Assembly (NCBI RefSeq): GCF_009938225.1
Contig: NZ_AP019657.1
Location: forward strand, 2,728,001 to 2,792,000
Length of the DNA stretch: 64,000 bases
Source: Vibrio ponticus
GTDB lineage: Bacteria > Pseudomonadota > Gammaproteobacteria > Enterobacterales > Vibrionaceae
Direction of reading: 5' to 3'
In this document: positions 11,786 through 23,685 of the stretch, piece by piece
How the letters are laid out: each line of letters begins with the position of its first letter
Position numbering within the stretch: position 1 is the stretch's first letter
The notes under the pieces: model-generated
Database searches by the model: none
Told to the model about the DNA's origin: nothing
What the model saw: only the letters and a program-made list of their open reading frames with translations
Made by a program: the position numbers and the translations under genes

Positions 11786-11800
11786 AAATTGTTAAAGAGC
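11786..11800 (-). promoter_or_regulatory. boxA antitermination element before 23S
   Basis: Minus strand GCTCTTTAACAATTTGG matches the boxA consensus of rRNA operons. It lies in the tRNA-Ala to 23S spacer, where the Nus/SuhB antitermination complex loads. Confidence 0.75.
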
Positions 11801-11852
11801 ATGTTTCTTTCGAAACCATTTTTAAGAACACTTAAGCAAATGCGCTTAAAGA

Positions 11853-11928
11853 TGGTGGAGCTAAGCAGGATCGAACTGCTGACCTCCTGCGTGCAAGGCA
11901 GGCGCTCTCCCAGCTGAGCTATAGCCCC
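11853..11928 (-). tRNA. tRNA-Ala (TGC)
   Basis: 76 nt, GGGGCTA acceptor, anticodon TGC, encoded CCA. It is the second spacer tRNA between 16S and 23S. Confidence 0.97.
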
Positions 11929-11972
11929 ATCAGTGTGTGATACTGTGTGCCAATCTTCTTGGGAAGGAAGAT

Positions 11973-12049
11973 TGGTGGGTCTGAGTGGACTCGAACCACC
12001 GACCTCTCGCTTATCAGGCGAACGCTCTAACCACCTGAGCTACAGACCC
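11973..12049 (-). tRNA. tRNA-Ile (GAT)
   Basis: 77 nt, GGGTCTG acceptor, anticodon GAT, encoded CCA. It is the first spacer tRNA after 16S. Confidence 0.97.
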
Positions 12050-12114
12050 AGTATCGTCTCTTAAACTTTATAAACCATCAATCTGTGTGAACACTCATCG
12101 CAATAATCATCGTA

Positions 12115-13668
<1,554 letters not shown>

Positions 13669-13887
13669 AAGATTTTGGTGACTCAATGAATACTGACTTC
13701 AAAACTGCTCTTACTCGAAAGTAAGAAGTAATTTTAAAGCTATTATCGTTCCAACAGAACGATAATGAATTGACTGTGCTAAGACCGAAGTCTTAATTGG
13801 TCACTCAGTTCATTGAAATCAAATTTGAAGCCTAAGCTTCTAATTGGATTATCATCAACGAGTGCCCACACAGATTGATAGGTTTAT

Positions 13888-13900
13888 ATTGTTAAAGAGC
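13888..13900 (-). promoter_or_regulatory. boxA antitermination element in rRNA leader
   Basis: Minus strand GCTCTTTAACAAT between promoter P2 and 16S. The same core recurs before 23S. Confidence 0.75.
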
Positions 13901-13934
13901 TTTGCTTTAAGATTTTCTCTCAAAGCGGAGGTGC

Positions 13935-13962
13935 ATTCTAACGAGATAATTGAAAGAGTCAA
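13935..13962 (-). promoter_or_regulatory. rRNA operon promoter P2
   Basis: Minus strand TTGACT (-35, 13957-13962), 16-bp spacer, TAGAAT (-10, 13935-13940), followed by a GC-containing discriminator. Placement between P1 and 16S fits a tandem rRNA promoter. Confidence 0.85.
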
Positions 13963-14050
13963 ACACTTTTTTCAATTTATTTTCTCAGAAGCTTTTACCT
14001 CTCTGACCAACGCTGAAGCCTTGTGGCGTCTGCCCTGTCAGTGGAAGCGC

Positions 14051-14078
14051 ATTATAGGGAGATGGATTTTTATGGCAA
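14051..14078 (-). promoter_or_regulatory. rRNA operon promoter P1
   Basis: Minus strand TTGCCA (-35, 14073-14078), 16-bp spacer, TATAAT (-10, 14051-14056), GCGC discriminator typical of growth-rate-controlled rRNA promoters. A-rich tracts at 14080-14107 upstream look like an UP element. Confidence 0.87.
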
Positions 14079-14139
14079 CCCTTTTTTGCAAAAAAAACGA
14101 AAAAAGTGACCGTTCGTTTAAATTACCATCAAAACGACG

Positions 14140-14164
14140 AAAAAGAGGGCATTTTGCCCTCTTC
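14140..14164 (-). terminator. Terminator of the ubiD-ferredoxin-fre operon
   Basis: Minus strand GAGGGCAAAATGCCCTC followed by TTTTT. It sits only about 60 bp upstream of rRNA P1 and insulates it from the operon upstream. Confidence 0.88.
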
Positions 14165-14187
14165 AAATCAATAATTGCTAGCTATTA

Positions 14188-14901
14188 CTATATGAAAGCG
14201 TAGGCATCAGCGAACATTCTGTCACTTTTCGCTTGTTTATTTTGAGTGAACTGTTCGCGCGCCGCTCCCGCCATTTCGAAACGACCAGCAATGTAAATAT
14301 CGTAGTTTTCTAATGTTGGGAAATCTTGATTCACCGCTTCTAGTACATTGCCAAGCTTACCTTGCCAATCCGCAGCGGCCTCTTCTACTACAGGTACAAA
14401 GTGAACGTTACTGTATTTAGCTGCAATTTCTTTCAACTCTGCTTTTGCGTATAACTGGCTAATATCGCGAGCGCCCCAATAAAGGTAAATCGGATTTACT
14501 TTGTTTTGTGCAATGCAGTGATCGAGAATCGAGCGAACATAGCTAAACCCTGTACCACCGGCAATAAGTAAAAGCGGGTGATCACTCTCTTCTCTTACCC
14601 AAGCATCACCATGAGGTGCATCAATAGTAATTGAAGAGTCCTGCGCCAATGCCGACTTCATTGCTTCAACGACTTCAAGTGCGTAAGCATTCTGTTCTGC
14701 CGCACCAATGTGAAGCTCAAGCTCTCCTTCATGACGACAAGGGCTACTCGCAATAGAAAATGGGCGCTTGTCTTTTTCACCCATTACAACCATTAGGTAT
14801 TGCCCCGCTTTAAAAGGCACTGGGTTTTCAGGGTGAAGCAAAATACGGTAGGTATTAGATGCTAACGACTCAATTGACTTTACTTTACATTGAATACTCA
14901 T
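14188..14901 (-). CDS. fre: NAD(P)H-flavin reductase Fre
   Basis: Reduces free flavins with NAD(P)H and supplies electrons to iron reduction and other acceptors. It has 237 residues. FAD/flavin-binding motif RPFSIASSP (about 45-53), NAD-binding [11 protein letters not shown] (about 117-127), and the C-terminal MFADAYAFI typical of Fre/LuxG proteins. The start ATG at 14901 follows GAGAGGAAC; an upstream in-frame ATG adds eight residues absent from the family. It lies 13 bp after a ferredoxin gene, so the two products may form a split reductase resembling single-chain reductases with an N-terminal ferredoxin domain. Confidence 0.95.
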   Translation of the reverse strand: MSIQCKVKSIESLASNTYRILLHPENPVPFKAGQYLMVVMGEKDKRPFSIASSPCRHEGELELHIGAAEQNAYALEVVEAMKSALAQDSSITIDAPHGDAWVREESDHPLLLIAGGTGFSYVRSILDHCIAQNKVNPIYLYWGARDISQLYAKAELKEIAAKYSNVHFVPVVEEAAADWQGKLGNVLEAVNQDFPTLENYDIYIAGRFEMAGAAREQFTQNKQAKSDRMFADAYAFI

Positions 14902-14914
14902 GGGTTCCTCTCGC

Positions 14915-15184
14915 TTACTCTTCAAAAGTAAGGACTAAATGACTTTCTGTATGAGCTAGACAGGGAAATATCCAGCCTTGTTGTTGTTCTTGTTCGGTAA
15001 GCATGGGTTCAAGGTCATAACTCACCTCACCCGAGACTTTTTTACACATGCACATCGCACATGCTCCGACCTGGCAACGATGTGGAAAGCCAATATTATT
15101 GTTGAGCGCAGCTTCCAACACCGTTTGCCCTTGTGGGACTTCAAATTCTACCTGACTTGGGAGCAAAGTAACCTTGTGTGTCAT
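14915..15184 (-). CDS. Plant-type [2Fe-2S] ferredoxin
   Basis: 89-residue electron carrier. The cluster motif C-x4-C-x2-C-x29-C is formed by Cys37, 42, 45 and 75 (CQVGACAMC then FPC); an extra Cys47 follows. The N-terminal beta-grasp strand and [11 protein letters not shown] are typical. The ATG at 15184 overlaps the ubiD stop as ATGA, and fre follows. Position between ubiD and fre implies it passes electrons from Fre to an unknown acceptor, possibly one needed for ubiquinone synthesis or prenyl-FMN chemistry. That link is inference only. Confidence 0.92.
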   Translation of the reverse strand: MTHKVTLLPSQVEFEVPQGQTVLEAALNNNIGFPHRCQVGACAMCMCKKVSGEVSYDLEPMLTEQEQQQGWIFPCLAHTESHLVLTFEE

Positions 15185-17034
15185 TCGATTCCCAATTGAT
15201 GCCAAATAGCATCTATTTTCGCAACCAATTCAGGATCCTTCTTAATCGGAATCCCCCACTCTCTGAGTTTTTCATCGCCTAGTTTATTGGTTGCATCCCA
15301 AGCCATACGACTTACGCCTGATTTTGACTCAGTATATAGAAGACTATCGCGCGCGGGATCCATTCGTGTCGTTACTGCCCAGATTACATCGTTCCAATCA
15401 CGAATATTGACGTCATCGTCGCATACAATCACAAACTTAGGATCGACAACGTCCTCTAAACCAGACCACACCGCCTCTATGGCTTGGCGACCTTGCCCTA
15501 TCGCTTGCTTATCAATAGAAAGCAGAACCATCTGTCCAGAGATAGCACCTTCAGGAAGGTAGATATCTAATAGCTGTGGAATGTTCTGTTTCAGTTCAGC
15601 AATTTTCTCGATTGGATTGGTTAATGGCGCTTTCGGTTTATTACGTGTCAACGCTAACTCAGCATCCCACTTAATCGTGGCGTCTAAGCCCATTTTCGAA
15701 CCTAAACCCACCACAGGTGAAGCGAAATCGAGCGAATCGATTGGTGTGTTCTCGATCATCAAGGTATCGCGCACCGGATCCATATGTTCCGTCATCGCTT
15801 TTGTCACAGCGCGCCAATCTCGCGCATCAACCGATTCATCACACACAATGACGTACTTGGTGTACATGAACTGACGTAAGAAAGACCATACCCCCATCAT
15901 CACGCGTTTAGCATGACCCGGGTATTGTTTCTTCATTGTCACGACGGCCATACGATAAGAGCAGCCTTCTGGCGGCAAGTAGAAATCTTCAATCTCTGGG
16001 AATTGCTTTTGCAATATCGGCACAAACACTTCGTTTAATGCCACCCCCAATACTGCTGGCTCATCAGGCGGACGACCAGTATAGGTACTGTGGTAGATTG
16101 GCTTATTACGCATCGTGATATGCGTAATAGTGAAAACATGGTGTTTTTCTTTTTCGTTATAGTAACCAGTATGGTCACCGTAAGGACCTTCATCGGCAAA
16201 TTCATTCGGGTCGATATAGCCTTCTAGTACAATCTCTGCACTCGCGGGGACTTCAAGGTCGTTACTGACTGATTTCACTACTTCAGTACGACTGCCGCGC
16301 AGTAAGCCTGCAAACGCATACTCCGACAAAGTATCAGGTACTGGCGTAACCGCCCCAAGAATCGTTGCTGGATCAGCACCAAAAGCGACGGAAACTGGGA
16401 ATGGTTGACCCGGATTGGTCTCCATCCAGTCACGTAAATCGAGCGCTCCACCTCGGTGAGCCAGCCAGCGCATGATGATTTTATTCTTACCCAGCTTTTG
16501 TTGACGATAGATACCTAAATTTTGGCGCTTTTTATTAGGACCTTTGGTCACGGTTAAGCCCCAAGTCAGCAAAGGTGCGACATCATCTTGCCAACAACTC
16601 ATCACCGGTATTTTATCAAGGTCAACATCGTCGCCTTGCCAGACAATTTCCTGACAAGAGGCATTACGCAGACGTTTGGCAGGCATGTGCAGAACTTGCT
16701 TAAACAACGGAAGTTTCTCAAGTGCGTCTTTGAAACCTTTTGGCGGTTCAGGCTCTTTTAAGTAAGCGAGTAACTTACCAACCTCACGCAACTCTTTCAC
16801 TTCACTACGTCCCATGCCCATTGCTACGCGCTCCGCAGTACCAAATAGATTGGTTAACACCGGGTAATCGTAGCCAATTGGGTTTTCGAATAATAATGCC
16901 GGACCGCCCGCACGAAGCGTGCGATCGCTGATTTCCGTCATTTCATAATGAGGATCGATAGGGTGAGTAATGCGTTTTAATTTACCTTGTTGCTCTAACA
17001 GGTGAATAAAATCGCGTAAGTCCTTAAAACTCAT
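15181..17034 (-). CDS. ubiD: 3-octaprenyl-4-hydroxybenzoate decarboxylase UbiD with a duplicated C-terminal segment
   Basis: Prenylated-FMN-dependent decarboxylase of ubiquinone synthesis. The N-terminal and central parts carry family motifs ([28 protein letters not shown] with the active-site region, [13 protein letters not shown]). At 617 residues it is well over 100 longer than E. coli UbiD (about 497). Residues 349-426 and 489-566 are clearly related to each other: both have YLPxEG, VIVCD, a DW pair and MDPxRD. The normal tail REWGxPIKKDP follows only the second copy. The extra length is thus a tandem repeat of a C-terminal segment, not a frameshift. It is first in the operon with ferredoxin and fre. 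Confidence 0.95.
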   Translation of the reverse strand: MSFKDLRDFIHLLEQQGKLKRITHPIDPHYEMTEISDRTLRAGGPALLFENPIGYDYPVLTNLFGTAERVAMGMGRSEVKELREVGKLLAYLKEPEPPKGFKDALEKLPLFKQVLHMPAKRLRNASCQEIVWQGDDVDLDKIPVMSCWQDDVAPLLTWGLTVTKGPNKKRQNLGIYRQQKLGKNKIIMRWLAHRGGALDLRDWMETNPGQPFPVSVAFGADPATILGAVTPVPDTLSEYAFAGLLRGSRTEVVKSVSNDLEVPASAEIVLEGYIDPNEFADEGPYGDHTGYYNEKEKHHVFTITHITMRNKPIYHSTYTGRPPDEPAVLGVALNEVFVPILQKQFPEIEDFYLPPEGCSYRMAVVTMKKQYPGHAKRVMMGVWSFLRQFMYTKYVIVCDESVDARDWRAVTKAMTEHMDPVRDTLMIENTPIDSLDFASPVVGLGSKMGLDATIKWDAELALTRNKPKAPLTNPIEKIAELKQNIPQLLDIYLPEGAISGQMVLLSIDKQAIGQGRQAIEAVWSGLEDVVDPKFVIVCDDDVNIRDWNDVIWAVTTRMDPARDSLLYTESKSGVSRMAWDATNKLGDEKLREWGIPIKKDPELVAKIDAIWHQLGIE

Positions 17035-17073
17035 AGCTCTTCTGCTGACTGGTTAAACTCCAGGCAGTATATC

Positions 17074-17103
17074 AAAAAAGAGGGATCGACGATCCCTCTT
17101 TTC
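17074..17103 (-). terminator. Terminator after the exported protein gene
   Basis: AGAGGGATC-GAC-GATCCCTCT with A-rich left and T-rich right flanks; it can work in both directions. It separates the minus-strand gene at 17125-18123 from ubiD. Confidence 0.85.
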
Positions 17104-17124
17104 ATTGTGGGTATTTTATCGGTG

Positions 17125-18123
17125 CTACTGGCTTAGGACACTCAGCAAATGACGACTCTTAACGCGTTTATCACTACTGGCCAACTCCGCAAGCCAGTTT
17201 GAATACCCCTGCTCAGCAAGTTGGCGTGCGACAAAAGGCGCATCATCATTACTGCCCATCCTCGCGATCAAAAACTCTTCAACCGCATTGCTCATTGGTT
17301 TGATGCCAACTAACTGCTTAATCGCCAACTCATCTAAACTGGGATTGCTGGCCGCTTGCATGATCTGTTGAATAGAGAACTCATCAGCGACACTACCCAG
17401 GCGTATCAACTCATTCTCACTGTAATGATTCGCCTTCATTAACCACACCAATTTATATACTGCAGGATCTTCACTGACTTGAGCAAGACGAACCATCACC
17501 TCTGCGGGCGGTAACCATTCTACGACCGCTTTGTCAGTTAACTGAGCCGTTAAAGCTTTCAGTGCTTCGGACGACAAACTATCCAGCTCACGCATCAACA
17601 GCTTTTCACGTGTTTGGGTTTGATAGTCGGAGCCCGCCATTAACCATTGGCGCAAGTCGAGCTCTTGTCGCTCTGCTTGCATCACAAAATCTAAGGTTGA
17701 TTGATCTTGGCGCCAACGCTTGAGTAAACGGCTGGCAATCGCAGGGTAGTTAAACGCTGGCGTGGTAAATTCATAGCCATCGCCACGTTCTAATATTTGA
17801 TAAGTTGGGATCATGGCTTTTTGCTGTTCAACAAAAATAGCCATCTTCGCCGTTAAGATAACGTCTTGCTGTTCGAGTTTTTGTAGCAAAAGATAACGGG
17901 CGACTTCCTGTTGCGGAAAAGCGAGTCGTTCGAGAGAGAAGTTGAGCGTATCGACATCATCTTCCATGACATACTGCAGAAATTCGGCAACCTTTGCCTG
18001 CATATGATCGCTTTGACGCCATAACTCAACCCGCTCTGGGGTCATCTGGGTCGCCATAGCTTGAGGCACTCCTAGCGCCAAAAAGAGGGACAGGAGAAGC
18101 GACGACAACATTCCTTGTTGCAT
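17125..18123 (-). CDS. Exported alpha-helical protein of unknown function
   Basis: 332 residues from the ATG at 18123, which follows a strong AAGGAGG and gives a signal peptide (about 1-24, ending QAMA). Longer in-frame starts add a non-signal tail and are unlikely. The rest is predicted helical, Leu/Ala/Glu-rich, in short repeated helices (ELDSLSSEALKALTAQL, AIKQLVGIKP) suggestive of HEAT-like repeats, but I recognise no named family. No cysteines, no catalytic motif. It sits alone between rho and ubiD with terminators on both sides, so it is a single-gene unit in a highly conserved core region. Confidence 0.8.
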   Translation of the reverse strand: MQQGMLSSLLLSLFLALGVPQAMATQMTPERVELWRQSDHMQAKVAEFLQYVMEDDVDTLNFSLERLAFPQQEVARYLLLQKLEQQDVILTAKMAIFVEQQKAMIPTYQILERGDGYEFTTPAFNYPAIASRLLKRWRQDQSTLDFVMQAERQELDLRQWLMAGSDYQTQTREKLLMRELDSLSSEALKALTAQLTDKAVVEWLPPAEVMVRLAQVSEDPAVYKLVWLMKANHYSENELIRLGSVADEFSIQQIMQAASNPSLDELAIKQLVGIKPMSNAVEEFLIARMGSNDDAPFVARQLAEQGYSNWLAELASSDKRVKSRHLLSVLSQ

Positions 18124-18181
18124 GTTAACCTCCTTGTAACATTCTCTCTCATTGTGCAGTGACCGCAAAGAGAATGCAAAC

Positions 18182-18212
18182 AAAAACGCCACCGTTAAAA
18201 ACGGTGGCGTTA
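18182..18212 (-). terminator. Terminator of rho
   Basis: AACGCCACCGTT-AAA-AACGGTGGCGTT with A/T flanks. It lies just downstream of the rho stop and upstream of the exported protein gene. Confidence 0.88.
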
Positions 18213-18226
18213 TCGCATTGATTTAC

Positions 18227-19486
18227 TTACTGACGACGCATTGCATCAAAGAATTCATCGTTAGTCTTAGTCATTGCTAGCTTATCGATTAGGAATTCCA
18301 TCGCATCAGTTTCGCCCATTGGGTGAACAATCTTACGTAGAATCCACATTTTCTGTAGTTCATCAGTCTTAGTCAGTAGCTCTTCACGACGCGTACCTGA
18401 GCGGTTGAAATCAATCGCAGGGAATACACGCTTCTCAGCAATCTTACGGTTTAGGTGCAGTTCCATGTTACCTGTACCTTTAAACTCTTCGTAGATTACT
18501 TCGTCCATCTTAGAACCAGTATCAACTAGTGCTGTTGCGATGATTGTTAAGCTACCGCCTTCTTCTACGTTACGAGCCGCACCAAAGAAACGCTTTGGAC
18601 GGTGTAGAGCGTTCGCGTCCACACCACCTGTTAGTACTTTACCAGATGAAGGTACTACAGTGTTGTATGCACGAGCTAGACGAGTAATAGAGTCAAGTAG
18701 GATAACCACATCTTTCTTGTGTTCTACTAGACGTTTTGCTTTCTCGATAACCATTTCTGCCACTTGTACGTGACGAGAAGCTGGCTCATCAAATGTCGAT
18801 GCAACTACTTCACCTTTAACTAGGCGTTGCATCTCAGTTACTTCTTCTGGACGTTCGTCGATTAGAAGTACCATCAACTCACACTCAGGGTGGTTGTAAG
18901 CAATACTTTGCGCGATGTTTTGTAGCAACATTGTTTTACCCGCTTTTGGCGGAGCTACAATCAGACCACGCTGACCTTTACCAATTGGCGATGCAAGGTC
19001 TAGAACACGAGCCGTGATATCTTCGGTAGAACCGTTACCACGTTCCATCACCATACGCTCATTTGCATGTAGCGGAGTTAGGTTTTCAAACAGGATCTTA
19101 TTACGTGCGTTATCTGGCTTGTCGTCATTTACGGTGTTGACTTTTAGTAGAGCAAAGTAGCGTTCGCCATCTTTTGGTGGACGAATTTTACCAGCAATAG
19201 AGTCACCAGTACGTAGGTTGAAGCGACGAATTTGGCTTGGAGAAACGTAAATATCGTCAGGACCAGCTAGGTAAGAACTGTCGGCACTACGAAGGAAACC
19301 AAAACCGTCTTGAAGAATTTCCAGTACGCCGTCACCAAAAATATCTTCACCGCTTTTCGCGTGAGCTTTCAGGATTGCGAAGATGATGTCTTGCTTTCTT
19401 AGACGGGCAAGGTTTTCTAAACCTAAGCTTTCGCCAAGTTTAACAAGATCAGAAACAGGTCTGTTCTTCAGTTCTGTAAGATTCAT
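18227..19486 (-). CDS. rho: Transcription termination factor Rho
   Basis: Hexameric RNA-dependent ATPase/helicase that ends transcription. It has 419 residues from the ATG at 19486 ([11 protein letters not shown]), the same length as E. coli Rho; an in-frame start 24 bp upstream is not family-like. N-terminal helix bundle, cold-shock-like RNA-binding domain (GFGFLRS), Walker A APPKAGKT (about 178-185), Walker B VVILLDS, and the R-loop/arginine finger regions are present. About 200 bp of leader separates it from trxA, where autogenous control is known in E. coli. Confidence 0.98.
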   Translation of the reverse strand: MNLTELKNRPVSDLVKLGESLGLENLARLRKQDIIFAILKAHAKSGEDIFGDGVLEILQDGFGFLRSADSSYLAGPDDIYVSPSQIRRFNLRTGDSIAGKIRPPKDGERYFALLKVNTVNDDKPDNARNKILFENLTPLHANERMVMERGNGSTEDITARVLDLASPIGKGQRGLIVAPPKAGKTMLLQNIAQSIAYNHPECELMVLLIDERPEEVTEMQRLVKGEVVASTFDEPASRHVQVAEMVIEKAKRLVEHKKDVVILLDSITRLARAYNTVVPSSGKVLTGGVDANALHRPKRFFGAARNVEEGGSLTIIATALVDTGSKMDEVIYEEFKGTGNMELHLNRKIAEKRVFPAIDFNRSGTRREELLTKTDELQKMWILRKIVHPMGETDAMEFLIDKLAMTKTNDEFFDAMRRQ

Positions 19487-19645
19487 TGTGGTAGATGCTT
19501 GTTTAGTCAAAATAGGATCTGTTGTTTAAGTTAGATGGAATATGGTCTCAGGATCGACCAAGAAGAGAATTCTGTTTAATTAACGTGCGATAAATTAGCA
19601 CTAAAATATAGCCTAGTCTATCTTTTGTTGCCGTTCAAAAACAAA

Positions 19646-19672
19646 ACCGTACATTGATCAAATGTACGGTCT
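19646..19672 (-). terminator. Terminator of trxA
   Basis: Hairpin ACCGTACATT-TGATC-AATGTACGGT with T-runs on both sides; on the minus strand it follows the trxA stop. Confidence 0.85.
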
Positions 19673-19689
19673 TTTTTTTACAGCGAGTC

Positions 19690-20016
19690 TTATAGGTTTG
19701 CGTCCAAGAACTCTTTTAACTGAGTTTTAGACAGCGCACCAACTTTAGTTGCTGCCACGCTACCATCTTTGAAAAGAAGTAACGTTGGAATACCACGAAT
19801 ACCAAATTTAGGTGGAGTACCTGCGTTTTGGTCGATATTCAATTTGCCGATAGTGAGTTTGCCTTCGTACTCTTCTGCGATTTCGTCAAGAATCGGAGCG
19901 ATCATTTTACAAGGACCACACCACTCTGCCCAAAAATCAACAAGAACTGGGCCTGCAGCATTGATTACGTCGTTATCAAAACCGTCATCAGTAAGCTGCA
20001 AAATTTTATCACTCAT
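19690..20016 (-). CDS. trxA: Thioredoxin 1
   Basis: General protein disulfide reductase. It has 108 residues with the active site WCGPCK (about 32-37), the cis-Pro in [11 protein letters not shown], and FWAEW before the active site. The ATG at 20016 (MSDKILQL) gives the family length; an upstream ATG adds four residues. Divergent from rhlB, an arrangement conserved between enterics and vibrios. Confidence 0.98.
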   Translation of the reverse strand: MSDKILQLTDDGFDNDVINAAGPVLVDFWAEWCGPCKMIAPILDEIAEEYEGKLTIGKLNIDQNAGTPPKFGIRGIPTLLLFKDGSVAATKVGALSKTQLKEFLDANL

Positions 20017-20127
20017 CTTCCACTCCACTGTGTTTTTCGGAACTGGTTGGATGATAACCAGTATTGAGATGCCCTATTGGAATGTATTTACTTTCGTATT
20101 GCAAGCTTAAGCTGATATTCTATAGCA

Positions 20128-21426
20128 ATGAAGAAGACGCACATCACAGAGCAAAAGTTCGCCGATTTGGGGTTACACCCTCAAGTTACAAAGGGTTTGG
20201 AGCAAAAAGGGTTCGAATTTTGTACCCCTATCCAAGCTCAGGCGCTGCCGGTACTGCTCACCGGCCGTGACATTGCAGGCCAGGCCCAAACGGGTACTGG
20301 TAAGACGCTAGCGTTCCTTACTGCTACTTTTAACCACTTACTGACCACGCCAGAAATGGAAGGCCGTAAACCAACTCAGCCGCGCGCTATTATCATGGCA
20401 CCGACGCGTGAATTGGCGATTCAGATCTTTAATGATGCTGAACCTCTAATTGCTAGCACAGGTATCAAGGCTGCATTGGCTTATGGTGGCGAAAGCTACG
20501 ACAAACAACTAGCGAAGCTAGAGCAAGGGGTTGATATTCTGATCGGTACCACTGGTCGTATTATCGATTTCCACAAACAACGCGTATTTAATCTTAACCA
20601 CATTCAAGCTGTGGTTCTGGATGAAGCGGACCGTATGTTTGACCTTGGCTTTATTAAAGACATTCGTTTCTTGTTCCGTCGCATGCCGGAGCCAAAAGAT
20701 CGTTTGAACATGCTGTTCTCTGCAACACTTTCGTACCGCGTACAAGAGTTAGCGTTTGAACACATGAACGAGCCAGAATCGGTTGTGGTTGAACCTGAAC
20801 AAAAAACAGGTCACCGCATTCAAGAGGAACTGTTCTACCCTTCTAACGAAGATAAGATGGCGCTACTGCAGACGCTTATCGAAGAAGAGTGGCCAGATCG
20901 CGCGATCATTTTTGCTAACACCAAACACGTTTGTGAATCAATTTGGGGTCACCTAGCGGCAGACAAACACCGCGTGGGTCTACTGACTGGTGATGTACCG
21001 CAGAAAAAACGTGAGCGCATCCTTGAGCAATTTACTCGTGGCGAAGTTGATCTCCTTGTTGCAACTGACGTTGCCGCTCGTGGTCTGCATATTCCACAAG
21101 TAACGCACGTATTTAACTACGACTTACCTGACGATTGTGAAGACTACGTGCACCGTATTGGTCGTACCGGTCGCGCAGGGGCAAGTGGTCACTCAATTAG
21201 CTTTGCTTGTGAGCAATACGCGATTAATCTACCTGCAATCGAAGAATATATTGAACACGCGATTCCAGTTTCAGATTATGACTCTTCGGCACTGATTCAG
21301 GATTTACCTGCGCCGATCCGTCTACGTACACGTAACCAGCAACAACGCCGCACCAATACCGGTGGCTCACGTTCTGGTAACCGTAAACCAAATCGCTCTC
21401 GTCCACGTCAGCAAAAGGATTCTTAA
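20128..21426 (+). CDS. rhlB: ATP-dependent RNA helicase RhlB
   Basis: DEAD-box helicase of the RNA degradosome that unwinds RNA for RNase E/PNPase. It has 432 residues. Q motif ([11 protein letters not shown]), motif I AQTGTGKT (about 52-59), motif II DEAD, motif III SAT, motif [12 protein letters not shown]. The C-terminal tail is Arg/Gln/Asn-rich and basic, as expected for RNA and RNase E contact. The gppA start codon follows 7 bp after its stop, so the two are cotranscribed. Confidence 0.97.
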   Translation: MKKTHITEQKFADLGLHPQVTKGLEQKGFEFCTPIQAQALPVLLTGRDIAGQAQTGTGKTLAFLTATFNHLLTTPEMEGRKPTQPRAIIMAPTRELAIQIFNDAEPLIASTGIKAALAYGGESYDKQLAKLEQGVDILIGTTGRIIDFHKQRVFNLNHIQAVVLDEADRMFDLGFIKDIRFLFRRMPEPKDRLNMLFSATLSYRVQELAFEHMNEPESVVVEPEQKTGHRIQEELFYPSNEDKMALLQTLIEEEWPDRAIIFANTKHVCESIWGHLAADKHRVGLLTGDVPQKKRERILEQFTRGEVDLLVATDVAARGLHIPQVTHVFNYDLPDDCEDYVHRIGRTGRAGASGHSISFACEQYAINLPAIEEYIEHAIPVSDYDSSALIQDLPAPIRLRTRNQQQRRTNTGGSRSGNRKPNRSRPRQQKDS

Positions 21427-21433
21427 GTCGTTT

Positions 21434-22924
21434 ATGAGCCAAGTTGTTCCCTCTCCGCTTTACGCTGCTATCGACCTTGGGTCGAACAGTTTTCATATGC
21501 TCGTTGTGCGTCACATTGATGGCAGCGTTCAAACCATGGCCAAAATCAAGCGCAAGGTGCGCCTTGCTGCGGGGTTAAACGAAAACAATGCGTTGAGCCA
21601 AGAAGCCATGCAAAGGGGGTGGGACTGCTTGAGTCTATTTGCTGAACGACTGCAAGATATCCCGAAAGAAAACATTCGCATTGTCGGCACCGCTACTTTG
21701 CGCACGGCTACCAATGTGGATGTTTTCTTAGCTAAAGCCAACCAAATCCTCGGTCATGATATTGAGGTAATCTGTGGCGAAGAAGAAGCTGCAACCATTT
21801 ATAAAGGGGTTGCACATACCTCTGGTGGTAGCGGTCGCCGCTTAGTTGTCGATATCGGCGGAGCCAGTACAGAACTGATCATTGGTGAAGGGTTTGAAGC
21901 CAAAGCACTCACCAGTTTAAAGATGGGTTGTGTCACTTGGTTAGAACGCCACTTTAAAGATCGCCAACTCAATGTTTCTAACTTCAACCAAGCCATTAGT
22001 GCGGCCAAAGAGACACTGCAACCTATTCTCGAGCAATACACGACGCTCGGTTGGGATGTCTGTGTTGGCGCATCTGGCACAGTACAAGCCCTGCAAGAAA
22101 TCATGCTGGCGCAAGGCATGGATGAAGTCATCACACACGCTAAGCTAAAACGCCTGCAAAAACAGGCGATGTTAGCTGACCATTTAGAAGAGCTTGAGAT
22201 TGAAGGGCTTACCCTTGAGCGCGCTTTGGTGTTCCCAAGCGGTCTATCGATCTTAATTGCCATCTTCGAATTACTAGAAATTGATTCGATGACACTGGCC
22301 GGCGGCGCATTACGTGAAGGTTTAGTCTATGAAATGGTCGATGAGTTAAAGCAAGATGATATTCGCGCTCGCACCATTACTAGTGTGCAAACTCGTTACC
22401 AAATCGATACCCTTTATGGTGAGCAAGTGGCAACGCTGGCTGCGCGTTTACTCCAACAATGCCAGGCAGATTGGCTACCAGAGTCACAAGCGAAAGTATT
22501 GCTAGAAACCGCAGCGAAACTGCATGAAATCGGTTTAACCATCGACTTCAAAAAAGGCGGTGAGCACAGCGCCTATTTACTGCGTAATCTGGATTTACCC
22601 GGTTATACCCGAGCACAAAAACACTTACTCGCAGAGCTTACACGTCGTTATCGTGAACAACTCAGCTCTCTGCCAGAACAACACGCTATTACTGGCGCCA
22701 GTGCCAAACGTGTATTGCGCTTGCTACGCTTAGCAGTATTGCTGACCCACCGTCGCAATCCAGAACTGGAACCGCAAGTGTCACTGCAAAGCGAAGGCGA
22801 TAAGCTAAAACTCACTATCTCTGCAGCATGGTTGGCGAAAAACCCACTGACTGCTGCCGAATTAGAAATTGAAGCCAACCGACAAAGCGATATCGGCTGG
22901 CCACTGGCAATTATCAGCCAATAA
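21434..22924 (+). CDS. gppA: Guanosine pentaphosphatase / exopolyphosphatase GppA
   Basis: Converts pppGpp to ppGpp and degrades polyphosphate. It has 496 residues from the ATG at 21434. N-terminal actin-like ATPase fold with [14 protein letters not shown] (phosphate loop 1), [13 protein letters not shown], and [12 protein letters not shown]; the C-terminal HD-like domain is helical ([13 protein letters not shown]). A longer frame from 21362 overlaps rhlB by 65 bp and lacks family residues. Follows rhlB, as in E. coli. Confidence 0.96.
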   Translation: MSQVVPSPLYAAIDLGSNSFHMLVVRHIDGSVQTMAKIKRKVRLAAGLNENNALSQEAMQRGWDCLSLFAERLQDIPKENIRIVGTATLRTATNVDVFLAKANQILGHDIEVICGEEEAATIYKGVAHTSGGSGRRLVVDIGGASTELIIGEGFEAKALTSLKMGCVTWLERHFKDRQLNVSNFNQAISAAKETLQPILEQYTTLGWDVCVGASGTVQALQEIMLAQGMDEVITHAKLKRLQKQAMLADHLEELEIEGLTLERALVFPSGLSILIAIFELLEIDSMTLAGGALREGLVYEMVDELKQDDIRARTITSVQTRYQIDTLYGEQVATLAARLLQQCQADWLPESQAKVLLETAAKLHEIGLTIDFKKGGEHSAYLLRNLDLPGYTRAQKHLLAELTRRYREQLSSLPEQHAITGASAKRVLRLLRLAVLLTHRRNPELEPQVSLQSEGDKLKLTISAAWLAKNPLTAAELEIEANRQSDIGWPLAIISQ

Positions 22925-22937
22925 ACCCAGAACAAAT

Positions 22938-22973
22938 AAAAAGCCCGAGTTTAAACAACTCGGGCTTTCTTAA
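22938..22973. terminator. Terminator between gppA and yhhQ (convergent)
   Basis: AAAGCCCGAGT-TTAAAC-AACTCGGGCTTT with A-rich and T-rich flanks, usable from both sides. Confidence 0.88.
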
Positions 22974-23007
22974 TCCTCACACCAATTTGGCTCACTGCTT
23001 CGCTGGC

Positions 23008-23679
23008 TTAGTTATTTGCACCAACGATTTTAAATTCTGGGTTAGATGCGGTTAGCTTCTTAACTAGGTAGTTCAATAACACGCCGTACATAGGTACAAA
23101 TAGACCCAAGCTAATCACCAATTTGAAACCGTAATCAACTAAAGCAATTTCTGTCCAGTGCTCCGCCATAAATGGATCTGGGCTTTGGTAGAAAGCGATA
23201 GCGAAAAATGCGATGGTGTCGAGAGCATTACCAAACAAGGTTGAACACGTTGGCGCGACCCACCACTGCTTCATTTGACGCAAGCGGTTAAAGACGTGCA
23301 CATCCATGATCTGACCAAGTAGATAAGCCATAAAGCTTGCGGCTGCAATACGTGCCACAAACAAGTTAAATTCACCTAAGTGAGCAAAACCTTGGAACTG
23401 CCCTTCAAAGAACAACACCGACAAGCCATACGATACGGCTAGGGCTGGAAGCATCACCAAGAAAATGATTCTACGTGCCAACTGAGCACCAAAAATACGT
23501 ACGGTGAGGTCAGTTGCCAAGAAAATAAATGGGAAAGTGAATGCACCCCATGTGGTGTGGAAACCCATGATGGTAAACGGAAGCTGAACTAGATAGTTAC
23601 TTGATGCAATGATGATCAGGTGAAACAGAACTAGATAGATAAGGGCGTTGCGCTGCTGCGCAGGGGTAAAGTTACTCAT
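23008..23679 (-). CDS. yhhQ: Queuosine precursor transporter YhhQ (VUT/COG1738 family)
   Basis: Inner-membrane transporter that imports queuosine precursors (preQ0/preQ1) for tRNA modification. It has 223 residues and about six to seven membrane helices. Family features: FHTTWGAFTFPFIFLATDLTVRIFG (about 39-63) and the NALDTIAFFAIAFY segment. The ATG at 23679 follows AAAAAGG; a longer in-frame start at 23730 runs through the leader that contains a candidate preQ1 riboswitch. That leader supports both the start choice and the substrate. Confidence 0.92.
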   Translation of the reverse strand: MSNFTPAQQRNALIYLVLFHLIIIASSNYLVQLPFTIMGFHTTWGAFTFPFIFLATDLTVRIFGAQLARRIIFLVMLPALAVSYGLSVLFFEGQFQGFAHLGEFNLFVARIAAASFMAYLLGQIMDVHVFNRLRQMKQWWVAPTCSTLFGNALDTIAFFAIAFYQSPDPFMAEHWTEIALVDYGFKLVISLGLFVPMYGVLLNYLVKKLTASNPEFKIVGANN

Positions 23680-23685
23680 GCGATA

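Noticed and set aside
13844..14203. 119-codon plus-strand frame in the rRNA leader
   Set aside because: Overlaps both rRNA promoters and the fre terminator on the opposite strand; composition is non-coding.
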